Shown here: positions 52,801-64,000 of the stretch, one piece after another
Numbering within the stretch: the first letter of the stretch is position 1
Layout: every line of letters begins with the position of its first letter
Source: Streblospio benedicti
Lineage: Eukaryota; Annelida; Polychaeta; Spionida; Spionidae
Reading direction: 5' to 3'
Assembly: GCA_019095985.1 (NCBI GenBank)
Contig: CM032661.1
Span: forward strand, 19,181,479-19,245,478
Length of the DNA: 64,000 nucleotides
The notes under the pieces: generated by a model
What the model saw: the letters and a program-made list of their open reading frames with translations, nothing else
What the model was told of the DNA's origin: nothing
The model's database searches: none
Translations under genes and position numbers: made by a program

Positions 52801-54681
52801 AAATAAATATTTTAATTTACACTGCACTTTATATGCTGGCTGTGAAAGGTCTCATATGACGCAGAAATATGCATTCAGAAAAATGAAAGTAATTACTGCA
52901 ATTACAGTGGTTTTTAAAAAACAAAGTTTCATCAGTAGTCTTTGTTTGTTTAAGATTCTTAAATCTCTACTAATGCTTATAATCCGTATAGTATGTACAC
53001 TATAGGTAAACCGCATAATATTATACTGTATTTTCGTGTGTGACGCAGATAGATCAAAATGGATTCCCTGCGCATTTGTATCAGACGAGAGTTATAAGCG
53101 AGACAGGTTAAATCATTAGTGATAGATAACACTGCCCCAGGTGGGGGATCCCGCAGGGGGTTAAGATGGATATGAGCATATATGTTCAAGACAAAATATG
53201 AAGAGGTCTGAATTGACCTGCTCAAAGTTAAAACATTCAACTATGGAACTGGAGTAGAGCATATAAAAAACCCGACAATACAATGGATACCACTATACGC
53301 ACATGGAGTGCTCAGCTAGGGGCCTGATTAGACCATATTAAAGACCCAAACAATTAGCATATATTACACACATAGTTGAACGACACGATTACATTATGGC
53401 GACACGTGGCTAAGCACCAGAATGACATACAGTGTAGTACCCCCTGGATCTAAATAATCTAAAGCCCCTAGCGAGGTGTCCACAGAGCCTTAAATGCTAA
53501 CCACGTGCTAGTCATGGACAAGACGCTCATCAAGGCCCGGGCGCACGGGGGGTCTGGGGCGGCGCACCCACTCCGGCGCCGTGCCTTCCAGGACGTGGTG
53601 CACGCGGTCATGATGCAAGGCGTGCTGGGTGGAGGAGGCGACGATGACGGCGGCGGCGGTGGTTGCCGGGAGGACGAGGAGGTGGACGAGGAGCCCAGCA
53701 CGACCACGCCGCTCACAGGTAGGCTCCGAGCTGCTGGCTGTAGGCTGAAGGTTGATTAGAGTAGGCCTACATAAGAGGATAAACCACAATGAAGACCACC
53801 TCCATGTTAAGACAGACCCCATATGATACAACAAGCAAGCACGGTGACGATACCAAACCTTTCATGTATACTGTCATATTTTACTATGCATTTTATGCGA
53901 AATAACCTGATACAATGCAAAATACAATACAATACAATACAATAATGAGCCTCTATGTAAAGACAACACCTCTATTGTGATCACTTGAGGTCAATCCCAT
54001 CCGCGTGTTGCCTCTTATGAGGAGGCCAGTAATGGCTAATTTGCGGATTATCCTCACAGAAACAGAAGAAGAATCCCACAATGTGGTCTTCATAGAGGTT
54101 TCAACTGTAACTATGTGTATGTGTAGCGAGGGGGTGGGAGTTGTTATAATGTGTGTGTACAGCATTGACACCATACTGCAAGCAAAGAAAATCCTTGCGG
54201 GAGTATAGATTCGATTCTGTAACGTTAAGCACAGAATTTGCTGTCCGATGGGACCAGATTATGTATTCGGCCCAGCTTGTCCCACAATAGTATAGATGGG
54301 ATCTCTTGTTAGAGATAGGAATTGGTAATGCTGAATAGCTTGACTTCACACAAGAGTTTGATGTGAGCATCTAGTACTTCAAAGGCAATACATGTAGGCC
54401 TATTATATAGGCAGTGATCATTGGCTTTTGCACCAACCAGCAGTCTAATTAAGGCCTTGTGAAAGGCCATATCAAGCATACTTTACCCTGAAGAACATTT
54501 TGTAATCTTTTATTTAGTACATAAAAATACATGTTATTACTTCTGGGCAGATTTTTTTTTTATAAATAACTATCTTTTATTGTAGTTTTATTTATGGATT
54601 CTAACATTTTACTCTTACGTTCGTACAGAAACCAGCGCGTTTGACAACGTTTTCAAGACCAGGCGAGAGCACAAATTCTGA
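49840..54681 (+). CDS. three-exon gene for an unrecognised 106-residue acidic/Gly-rich protein
   Basis: Exons 49840-49874 (ATG), 53486-53718 and 54629-54681 (TGA) join with exact phases: 2 then 1, splitting a Gly codon and a Glu codon, with donors GTGAGT and GTAGGC and acceptors CCACAG and GTACAG. The protein starts MERVFKILLSVGALNANHVL and continues MDKTLIKARAHGGSG, RRRAFQDVVHAVMMQGVLGG. An acidic/Gly tract follows (GDDDGGGGG, EDEEVDEEPSTTTPL), then the C-terminus FDNVFKTRREHKF. There is no clear cleavable signal peptide or TM segment and no domain I recognise. The middle exon is strongly GC-rich amid AT-rich introns, supporting real coding. A polyadenylation signal follows the stop. It could instead be a fragment of a larger isoform series. 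Function unknown. Confidence 0.65.
52211..52360. mobile_element. MITE with GGCAGATC inverted ends
   Basis: Left end CACAGGCAGATCGAGGCC, right end AAGCCTGGATCTGCCAGTGT, inverted complements with a few changes. The 150-bp core has CCCCTTTTTT and GCCCCTCCCC blocks like the copy at 281-438. It sits in intron 1 of the 106-residue gene. Confidence 0.75.
53795..54110. mobile_element. decayed pogo/Tigger-like MITE pieces and (AATAC)n
   Basis: GAAGACCACCTCCATGTTAA near 53792, AGCCTCTATGTAAAGACAAC near 53949 and GTGGTCTTCATAGAGGTTTC near 54083 match the dispersed pogo-like family in both orientations. A short pentanucleotide array (five AATAC units) lies at 53917-53941. The whole lies in intron 2 of the 106-residue gene. 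Confidence 0.55.
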
Positions 54682-54734
54682 AGATTTAAAAAAATAAAAA
54701 TAATGGCCGTGGGTTTGTTCTGCAAGAAAATCAC

Positions 54735-54740
54735 AATAAA
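54735..54740 (+). terminator. polyadenylation signal AATAAA of the 106-residue gene
   Basis: AATAAA lies 54 bp after the TGA stop, and another overlaps an A-rich stretch at 54693-54698. Both positions suit a short 3' UTR and support the stop assignment. Confidence 0.55.
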
Positions 54741-55347
54741 ATTAGTCACCTATGATTAGCTTTTATTGGCCACGATCATGTCTCGATATGATATGCTGAA
54801 CGCGGTATATTCGTGAGTCGTGCTCGATGTTTCTGTGGCTCATGCACAATTCACCAGTAATAGCTTATCACGTAAGGGGGACACAATACGTGGTTGGTTT
54901 GCGTGTTCATTGCTGTAAGCAGCGAGCACAGACAAATGTAGAAAGAAACCCTTTAAGAGCGGATAGCAGGACAAATTGCGGACATAGCACACGCCATTGT
55001 TGTCACCACCATTACACGTCACGTGATGAGGCGACAACCAATCAGCGCCAGGGACGCCCACCAAATATCCGGACAGATTTCTTGAAAGGATTTACAGTGA
55101 TGAAAGATTTAATGTCTGCCTTCAACCGAGATTATGAGCCAAATCGTTGTTTGTTGTTCACCGACGACTTGTCACATACGGCGCACAGCACACTACAGAT
55201 GATAGCAGGTCGTTTTCCTGTTTTCAATCCTTGTTTTGGTAACAATTGACACAATAACCTAAACTTTGATTATGTAACCCGCGTACATTAAGTAACAACG
55301 GTTGGGAGCTTCCCCGCTTTCAGTCACACTCGGTGGAGTAGAATGCC

Positions 55348-55423
55348 AGGATGGTGCTAGAAAGTTTCTAGTAGAAGCTAGTAGAAAGTTTCCAGTAGAA
55401 ATTTTCTACCACCATCCTGGCCT
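55348..55423. repeat. imperfect inverted repeat
   Basis: GCCAGGATGGTGCTAGAAAG at the left is mirrored by ATTTTCTACCACCATCCTGGC at the right. The loop holds reiterated CTAGTAGAA/AGAAAGTTTC motifs. It could be a small palindromic element or a local duplication. Confidence 0.8.
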
Positions 55424-56019
55424 TATTCACACCTCTTCGAAGCTGGACCTTTTTGGTCCATAAGTGCCTCGTATTGAGACAAACAACCAGGGAATGGGTG
55501 ATACGCAAACTCGAACCCCTTCTATATGTCTGTCTGCACATAGCACCTAAGTATTGGGAAGTGTGATACATCAAACAGCACACTCTCCAATTAGAGGATG
55601 TACAGATACCTACTGGAACCTGTCAATGTCTAGTCGGCGAGACGTTCCATGTTCATCGGGCCCTATGAAACAAAACTCTTCAAATTTGTGTTGCATCTAA
55701 AAAAATAAGACAACAGAGATTCTTGAGCGTGTTACAATATACGGCGTTGACATAATGTGGAAGCAACGCCATTTTCGGCGGTCTACAAGATACCAATAAG
55801 CTGGTTACATTATACGGTCTAACACAGGTTGACCACAGAGAAAAAAAACAACACTTAGAAAATTATGAATTGAGAAAAGCCACAACATACTTTCATATGG
55901 TAAGCTGGTGCACTTCTATTTAATGAGGTCACAGAGTGATGCTCTCATTGCGCATGCGTGCACCTGGCCTCTTGTGAGTGGGATGCTCAAGGTCGAAACC
56001 AGGCGAGACCAGACTTAAC

Positions 56020-56200
56020 AATAGAACCCACAATTAAGACCACCTCTCTATTGAGGCCACCTCTCTAATAAGACCATTTGCCGCGATATCAAACTATCAT
56101 AAATAGACAACCATGAATCTCCACACAAAGTCCACCTCTCTATTGACAACACTTAAGGTTATTCAAGAGAGTGGTCCTCATTGAGAGGCTCACCAACACT
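56020..56200. mobile_element. decayed pogo/Tigger-like MITE
   Basis: AATTAAGACCACCTCTCTAT and CACCTCTCTAATAAGACC at the left and AGAGAGTGGTCCTCATTGAG at the right follow the family pattern. The terminal CAGT is not preserved. Confidence 0.55.
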
Positions 56201-57823
56201 TTACAATGAAATGAAATTCAATTTGAATAAACCTTAAAACCATGCAAAAGTTAAAAACGCTGATTAGATGAAAGTGCGAGCGAAACATGATAGCTTACAC
56301 AGCACATGGAAAGGACTAATTAAAAGTTTAATAAACTAGTTTTCAGAGACTTAAAAAAAGCAATGAAATTATCAGGCAAACGCCTACAATTGCAGTGCAA
56401 AATGGTTGCTGCCGTAGGCGTAGCATCACAGGCTGCATGCAACGTGCACGACCCTCGCTGTCATGCATGATTGAGAGACTGAATCAAGAGTCCATTCCAA
56501 TCATTATACGCCTATTTGTAAAGGGCCTGTTCAAAGGCTGCGATGTTCCAGACTCCAGATTGTAAACTGCTGGCACGTTAAAGAGAACATAAACAGAGCA
56601 GACATGTGATTCCCCGTCATTACTTGCGGCTGGTGCCAGTCAAGGTTGTATTGGTAAAACGGAAGCGGGAGATTCCTTCTACCAATTGATGTATAATTTG
56701 AACAGTATTCAGGTGTAAATGAGACCCGAATTCACAGATAAATACAGATGTAAATTGCACGATTCAAGTCAAATTTGACGTTCAACCAAATGCTACTCAG
56801 GTTTCCAACATTTCAATTTAAAGTTCGCTATTCTTAAACAAGATGAAATAATAACTGTTGGGACAGCTTTGTTTTATTTTTCACATTGGGTGATCTGAAT
56901 TTCATCTATAGATATTTGAAAGCATTTATAGGCTATGTGTTCTATCAGTACTCATCCGAAGCCAGATCGGATCCGGTGTCACATTGCTGAAGGTATATGT
57001 GAACATATTTTATCACCACGATTATCTCTCACCAATCTCTACAAAGGCAGATCAATTTCAGCAAGTTTACACTGACTTACATTAAACGGGCTGTTTGGAT
57101 GAGGGGTTATCTTCAATAGCTTGTCAATTGAATGACAAGCCTGCAATGAATGACGATGATCCAACACAAATGCAATAATTTCATCAAGGTTAGGATGATA
57201 CGTACCAATTTTGCACTTGGTCCGGATGATTTGATATGGGATGTAGTAGTTATAAGTTTTAACGTTGGACAAAATGTAGTGAGCAGCCTGTACACGCCAT
57301 ACCGTTACGCTATAGCATGAGTCACGTAAATCTTTGATGTCCCACCGATGTCTGGCATCGGTAGGGCATCCGTGGGTTAAGCGATGTCCAGACATTTGTT
57401 GCTTATTGGTGCAGGGAATCAGTACTAATGTCAGTTATATTAGCCAAGGATGTGGATCCGTTATGTTTAGATGAATCCTATAACAGTTTCATGATGGCTC
57501 CACAACAGTCTGGTAGTGATCATACAACTGACCTCATGGATGTCTCGCGGTAGTACCAAGACGGTCGCATAACCATATCACCATGGTCCTATAAACAGTC
57601 CGCGATGGTCAACACACGATACGACCAATTCGGACAGTTCAGGCATTGAAATACCCATTTTGTGAACAGATGGATGCCTTTCTGAGAGTGAAAATCCTGC
57701 ATTCAATGTCACGCTTGCCACCGCACTGCTAAGCAGTCTCAAGCGACGACACGACACCTAAAAGAGATCTGCCAGACATGACTTCCACCGGACAGTGCTA
57801 ACCCAACCCTCTTGACCCAAGCC

Positions 57824-57839
57824 TAACCCTAACCCTAAA
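57824..57839. repeat. short interstitial telomere-like repeat
   Basis: Contains CCTAACCCTAACCCTAAAC, about three CCCTAA units, with a further degenerate unit on each side. Too short to mark a former chromosome end with any certainty. Confidence 0.6.
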
Positions 57840-58825
57840 CCTAGCCCCCGATTTTGACCTGACCCCCATGGGCAATAGTGCTGTGCACGTCTATCCATGC
57901 AACTGCCCCCAGCCGACCACGGAGTGACCGTGGCCACGCCGTGGTCGTGGTAATTGACGATGACGTGCACACTCCACCGGGGAACCTGTATAATCTTATT
58001 ATATCTGCAGATCCCTGTCATTGTTTGCTATTGTGCCGAGTATTTCTATGACTGCGGACTAATTGGCGGTCGTCTGACGGTTTCCCCGTGGCCTAATTAG
58101 CTTATTTAGTGTGGGTCACACGGCGGGCTGCCTTTGCTAGAGAGAATGGACGGATATGTAGATGATGATAGCCGGATGTTTAGACGCCATTTACTACGAC
58201 GTGCATTGTAATTCTCCGCGGTGGTTCCATATACAATGTGTACACAATGTGTTGACAGACGACTTTTAAAATGGATAGTAATTTATGCATGTACAGATCC
58301 CGTCTGCATCATTTCATTTACATATTTTCTAGTTAGCATCTAGTTAGCATCTTGGCCTGTACAAAACCCCACATGGCATGAAATCCGGTGACACGGTGGA
58401 CCACCTTTCCCGAAAACATGGATCTGTCAGTGTTTCTGCATTGTCACTTATTATGAACATGTAAGAGTACTCAACATATATTTAGATTCAAAGCGCTTTT
58501 GGGGTCTTTTGGTGACTGGCCGATAATACAGGCTCATCTAAAAGTCGTGCTCCCAACACGTGTCCGTCATAAAAACACACATACTTTCACCAGAACCATT
58601 GTAGTCCTTACTCCTTAGCTACAGTTACACTTCCACCCACATGCCTATCACACCCCGATAACATTAATACAAACTTATGCCCTGTCATAAAACTGTAAAT
58701 ACAGAGCAATAAGACCCCGAGCTCCGTGATAAGCGGCAAGGTAACACCAGCCCACGTGATCAATCGCCTCCTCCCTGTCTGAGCGGACACTGCCGGCTAC
58801 CTCGCGTCACGGCCACGGTCTATGA

Positions 58826-59186
58826 GAGTAAATGTAAATGTGAATGTGTAAATGTAAATGTGGTGGCTTATAGTCCTTATCCAAGTCTTGCTCTCGCGAC
58901 TTTATAATTTACACCGGGTCATTGGCCCACTTATTGATCATCAATTGATCATTTCTCATATGCTTGCATCGGCAGCACATTCAGCGCACAATGCTAATCA
59001 CCCACACAACCACTCACTCACTCTTTGACCTGTACCTATATTAACGTGTAGGGGCCACGAAGCAGTGTGCAACTCCTTTCAGGATGAGTTTGCTCAACAC
59101 TCACCACTAGACCCGACCGGGAATCGAAGCCACGACCTTCTGGTCATGAGTCCAACCCCCTAACCACTCGGCCACAGAAGCAGGGA
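58826..59186 (-). mobile_element. tRNA-derived SINE
   Basis: On the - strand the element starts near 59186 with a tRNA-like head: A box TGGCCGAGTGG, a GGACTCATGACC anticodon-like arm and B box GGCTTCGATTCC. The head ends near 59107. A body follows with CTCATCCTGAAAGGAGTTGC and AGGTACAGGTCAAAGAGTGA. It ends in a reiterated ACATTT tail at 58829-58862. There is no matching acceptor stem, so it is not a functional tRNA gene. About 360 bp. Confidence 0.8.
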
Positions 59187-62100
59187 GGTTTCTAACAAAA
59201 TAGATGATCTTTGGCGTGAAAGTGTTTTCCCCCCATAATGACATCGTGTATACTCAAAAAGGCGCGTAAATGGTTGAATTCTAGTTATGATTAGTTTGGA
59301 TTGAAGAAAATGAAGGAAATGTAACAAGTATCAGAGATACAAAATAACACTCTGTACTAATAAATGGGAACGAGAAATTGATACGTTTACACACAGTGAC
59401 TTAACGAGGGTCTTTGCATGAGATTTGCATTATTTTGTGAATTAGATTAGAAGTTTGATTAGTTTCTTTAATGAAATAAATTGCTGTTTGTTCATAAATG
59501 AAAGGATGCCAGATGGTGCAATTTTATTCTTGTTCATTTAGTTTAATTTAGTTTAATAAAAGACTTGTCCAACGTCAATTTAGTTTAGTTTAGTTCAATC
59601 ATACAAGTTGTCATTCAGTTTTTTTTTCAATTTCAACAGAAAAAATATTCGCCTCAAGTCCGTTGGTTACTCATCGGTTCAAAGTATACGCACCAATTAT
59701 CTTGTTTCAAGTAGTTTTGAACTAATCTGAAGCATTCCTAGAGCACCAGTCCGCCGCCAACCCGTCTATACGTCATGAGATGGGTGACGTCATCGGGGGC
59801 CGTCAGGGTGTTGACGTAGGCAAAACCCAAAAGTCGTAAAAAATAGTAGCAATGCGGCAAATTCTTTCGCAAGTGAAGCATAAAAGAAGGTCAGGAACTG
59901 AGATGGTATGATATCATGAACCATTTCATGAGACAACACACGCACAACACACGCCCGAAGACGGGCTGTTTATAAGAACTTGGGGATCCTAGACATGTCC
60001 AGACCAACATCCTGACTGCCGCCGATTGAAAAGCTCTCTAGTTCAACAGTAGGTTAAAGCATGATATATAGCATGTTATGATGTTAGGTAAGTGTCAGGC
60101 AGGTGATTGGAAGCCTAGTGAGGGGGACAACACTGCGGATCTGGCATCAATTGTAAAGTCATCTTACATTTAGAGTGCTGACACGTTTTCAGTTGACAAG
60201 TACACGTAAATTATGATTGACTACTATAATAGTAACTACAGAGAGCGTAGTGTGTGCAATGATATCTTGTTTGCAATCACGGGAAAGAAGGTTTAGAAGT
60301 AGGGATTTTGACGAGAAATCATTGTAGTCGTAGCATTTGTTCGTCTCGTGCACGCGGATTTACAGAAGGAAAATCTGTGTTGATTGTATTCAGTGGAGGT
60401 ATATTTCAACAAAAGATTGTACTTCCAGACAACCCAATCCCACCAATGTATAGGTATGACGAGATTCTAGATTTTTCTTCTCTCCTCTCTCCATGCCTAG
60501 CTTTAAAACACGAACACACTATTCACTTGGCTTTCTCACTAAATTTTGGGTAGATATTTGTAAAATGACATAAATTTCAGATGAAATCGTTGAAAAACAC
60601 AGCCCTGCCCATCCATCACTGGAACTCCCATTATACAAGGATGTTCTTCCCACTAAATACCCTCCTTTTCCTGGCCAATTTTCCAAATTAACCACCATTT
60701 CCACCCGCAAAAAGTAACAGTCCTCTTTTCAGACAAATGCATAGAAAATATCAAGACCCCACACATTTCTTTTAATCGGAACGACAATTTCCGTCGTTTT
60801 TACGTTCCAATGGCCCAACCCCACCCGCGGATGCACTGCATATATGGTAGATCTATTTGATTTTGCCTTCATATCTTTGGTATGCTAAGTTGATATGCTA
60901 GTTTCTCCCGTGTCCAATTCATAAGTGTGCACTTTGAAAAGAGCACACTTCTAGATATTACACCAACTGGCATCTCTGTTACAGTTTCATGTTCTTCATC
61001 AAATGTACAGTTATCGGTTAGCATCACCAATACAAATAGTAGTCCTCAAAAAGTTCTCATGTTTATACGTTTCATGAGAATTGGTATCATAAATGAACAA
61101 AGAAATAACACTGTTATATTATAAACATGAATGTTGCTGAAATGTAACATGATACCAATGCTGTGCTTCCGCTTAGGTATTAGAGGGACTTCCGGTATGA
61201 TTTTTTATCCATTTTGGAATCCCCTTGGGGTAGAGATCGTTTCGAAACGCCATGGCAGCTTCCTAGGACCAAAATGATACAGCATAGTTCAGTCACTGTG
61301 CGGGTGTGTGTATCATGCAACCTCGACTGGACAATATATATGTGTACAGTATACGTATTAATAGCGTAATGACATGCCTTCGTCAGAATATCATGACACA
61401 GTGTTCATTACACTAACGCGGCTCTCAAATCTCTCACCCCCGCATGTATCATGTTTCTTCAATATAGATACGTTGTCTGATTTAGTGTGTACACCATTGT
61501 CCGATGCCTACATGTTCAGTAAACCCTCGCCGTGACGGACGCTGATTATAGTCCGCAAAAGTGTCCCCATTACTGAGGTGTCCGTATTTTTCAACCATTA
61601 TTGTCACATTATGTACCAAACGGGAGACTGCAAATAAGAAGTGCCCATGGCTATTTTTTTGTACCATCTAGGTACACGTAGCAAACGGCCAGAGAACATA
61701 TATTTTGTACTATATTATCATTAGATAGGTGTGTGTGTGTGTGTGTGCAACTGATGATGTATTTTTGTTATCATGTTACAGATTATGAAATAATAGATCT
61801 AGTCCCTGCACACACTGCCACGACGACATGTGACTGTATATGGTAAGATATCTTGTATCGACGATGCTGGGGTGCAGATGCTCGTACGACCAAGATTCCA
61901 TCAATATCCGGCGCGTTCTGGGGCGTCTCTAAGACTGAGCATGTTCAGTCGTGGTCGAACGTCGTCGTATGTAGTCACTATTTGCTTTGTTTTTGAGTGG
62001 ACATCCCTGCTACGCGATGGATCGTCTTCAGACAATCAGATAGTGCATTCTGGAAAGCTTGGCACCTTTCAATAAGTGGTTTATGAGGGATTGTCTGCGT

Positions 62101-62716
62101 CACGACTTATCGTCGTAGAGGTGTGGACAGGCACCGTCGTAACAAGGGAAGATGCTTTTTTTTACGTTTCTTTCTATACGACCTCGACGACTGTCGAGTT
62201 TTTTTTGCGTATTAACTATTGTGTAGTCGTTGTAGCGTGGCCCGGACATTATGGGTGTTATATATGTATTATAAGTCCGATTATGAGGCGACTATTACAT
62301 TTCATGCCACACTGACGCAAATTAGATGCTCCTTTGCTCCGTGCGATGTCCACACCTGCCATCATAGGAACTATTCTGTAATCACCGCGATGCTTTTCTC
62401 AATATATATGCTTCCTCGCCGTCTTAGAACCGACACCGTGCTGCATAATTTTCTACAATTTTACGCTAATACATTTAGTGCATTTCGTCATTGCACGTGC
62501 TTCGTATTAGACAAAATGCTCGGGTGTTGTACTATTTATTGTGAAAATAACGCAACACCCTGTAAATACTCATTACACAGAAAGTGCAGACGTCAAACCC
62601 TGAATACCGCCAATTCATCTGAGGCTAATTCTGTCTAATTATAATTAAGTATAATTCAAAGCACGTTGCGTATTCAGTTTACGTAACATTTCATTATCTT
62701 TCCACAATTTAACCTA

Positions 62717-62877
62717 CAGTAAAAACTCTCTAATAAGACACCAGGTGGACCTGCCGCAAATGATCTGACACAGATAAATGGTCTATTCATGGATGTTCAT
62801 TTTCTTTTTTTTTGGTTGCTCTATGAAAAATGGTCTTTCTGAAGAGGTGGTCCCAAAAGAGGGGTGGTTCTATACTC
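62717..62877. mobile_element. pogo/Tigger-like MITE with TA flanks
   Basis: Begins CAGTAAAAACTCTCTAATAA after TA (62715-62716) and ends GTGGTTCTATACTC before TA (62878-62879). The interior has GAGGTGGTCCCAAAAGAGG. One terminal base departs from CAGT/ACTG. Confidence 0.75.
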
Positions 62878-63144
62878 TACTAGCTGGATTTGCCTGATTA
62901 CAAACTACTTGCTGAGGTGGTGAGACGTTCTCATTATTTGTTGCTGTAGCGAGGAGGCGAAAACGTCTAAAGTCAGTTATTCAAATCTGTATGCAATTGG
63001 TTTTCTACGCAATAACACCATCATGATATGCCCAAATGAGGTGTAAATGTATTAGTTGTCAGCGAGAACAACAACACATGACTGGATATATTAACAACGT
63101 ATCACTCTCACAGCATTGTGTTATTTGTTGAGTGGAGCGTCATA

Positions 63145-63892
63145 CAGTAGAGGGTCTCTATTAAGACCACACAGGTGACTGCTGTCAAGTGGTCTCAATA
63201 GGGAGGTGGTCCTTTTGTGGAGGTCCGTGGTGGTTTCTTTCTGAAAGATTGGGGACATGATTATAGTAATGACCATGCTATACAGACGGTTTCTGTCAGC
63301 AGGTGATATAAAATGAGGGTTTTACGGCAGATGCAGCCAGTGCCAGCTTGTTTATACTGTGGGTGTTAGCGCTGACAGTGGAGGTGACAGCCATGGCAGG
63401 AGAATGAGGCCACAGTACAACATCGCGACGTGGACACATCACCAATGCCATGAACATGTTAGTACATCATGCACTTCCCCCTACTCCAATTAGTGTTTCT
63501 AACATCAAGGTTTTACCGTACACATGCCCAGACGGCTGCCACGCCGAGTCTCTCCTCTGTGTTCACAAACTCCGGCACTGGCTAACCAGCCCGCCACCCT
63601 TCCCCCATCCTGCCTGTCCACGCCTTCTGTCGGCGACAAAGGTGATGCGGTGGCGGCGGCCGCCTTTACACTACCGGGACGTTGTGCGCAATGGCAGCCA
63701 GTTTACTCGTATGTAGCAGTTGAGGATGTCCGTGCAAACATACGTCGTTTATGTGGACACTCTTCACTCTTCCCATGCTTCCCTATGTATCATATTTCAA
63801 GTGAATCTCTCTTTTTAACCGATACTTGTCTTATGTAGACCACTTTTTTTTTTACATTTCTTGAAGGAGTTCTAAAAAGACGGGTTCCACTG
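63145..63892. mobile_element. pogo/Tigger-like element, 748 bp, with TA duplications and GC-rich interior
   Basis: Starts CAGTAGAGGGTCTCTATTAA and ends AAGACGGGTTCCACTG, flanked by TA at 63143-63144 and 63893-63894. It is the longest member of the family here. Unlike the short copies it carries a non-repetitive GC-rich core at about 63525-63700, open in two frames and bounded by an acceptor-like CCCAG and a donor-like AAAG/GTGATG. No pogo transposase motif is seen. Confidence 0.7.
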
Positions 63893-64000
63893 TAATGCTG
63901 AATTATATGAGTAACATGTTATTCTAGACGATGCTTCTCATTTGTATAATGCGTAAAAGTAATTTGCACAATGGCGGTATCAGCCTTTCAATAAACGTAT

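Larger units (their letters stand above)
54741..64000. other. intergenic region, no supported host gene
   Basis: I read both strands for spliced exons and found none I can defend. Identified contents are the inverted repeat at 55348-55423, pogo-like remnants at 56020-56200, 62717-62877 and 63145-63892, a telomere-like string at 57824-57839 and a SINE at 58826-59186. Longer open frames (54827-55249 +, 57039-57395 -, 62219-62638 +) have no recognisable protein, splice context or composition shift. Confidence 0.6.

Noticed and set aside
54827-55249. 140-codon open frame on the + strand just after the 106-residue gene
   Set aside because: Cys/His/Arg-rich without a zinc-finger spacing or known family; no supporting splice or polyadenylation signals.
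57039-57395. 118-codon open frame on the - strand
   Set aside because: No recognisable motif, no splice context, no composition change from the flanks; likely chance.
59107-59186. Functional tRNA gene on the - strand
   Set aside because: A and B boxes are present but the acceptor stem does not pair and a SINE body and tail follow.
62219-62638. 139-codon open frame on the + strand
   Set aside because: Composition looks random and no homologous block is recognisable.

Overview
The window is a piece of an AT-rich metazoan nuclear genome. Genes are split into short exons with GT-AG introns, (TG)n and (TA)n microsatellites are long, and the introns and spacers are full of small DNA-transposon remnants. 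There are no bacterial-style operons. The gene content (Golgi pH regulator GPR89, a TMEM145-type GOLD/seven-helix protein, and a Gln-rich transcription-factor-like gene) and the repeat types suit a marine invertebrate (ambulacrarian, cephalochordate or spiralian). I cannot place it more closely. All gene models here come from reading splice sites, phases and protein similarity recalled from memory. No search was run.

Layout. (1) 1410-5509, + strand: ten exons of GPR89; the N-terminal exons lie left of the window. (2) 7575-7674: a 100-N scaffold gap. (3) 8142-25290, - strand: nine exons of a Gln/Ala-rich protein that starts MASNDKLG. It resembles the N-terminal activation region of POU2F/Oct-1 factors, but no DNA-binding domain is in view and the model runs out near the gap. 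Its introns hold a hAT element with intact target duplications, pogo/Tigger-like MITEs, a Penelope-type fragment and a duplicated piece of exon 2. (4) 29458-49007, - strand: a complete TMEM145-like gene. (5) 49840-54681, + strand: a three-exon gene for a 106-residue protein I do not recognise, head-to-head with TMEM145. (6) 54741-64000: no convincing gene; a tRNA-derived SINE, inverted repeats and pogo-like elements.

The most notable system is the TMEM145-like gene. It carries three clusters of tandemly duplicated exons: two versions of exon 3, two of exon 4 (both in the extracellular GOLD-like domain), and five versions of the exon encoding the end of TM6, the following loop and TM7. The five TM exons are 121 or 118 nt, enter in phase 2 and leave in phase 0, so joining two of them breaks the frame. 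This is the signature of mutually exclusive splicing. One choice per cluster gives 2 x 2 x 5 = 20 possible proteins. I know of no description of Dscam-like exon choice in the TMEM145/GPR180 family.

Two long CA tracts (in transcript sense) sit about 70 nt upstream of two 3' splice sites in this gene, one of them at alternative exon 4a. Exon 12 has a frame conflict that is either a base error, polymorphism or an internal acceptor.
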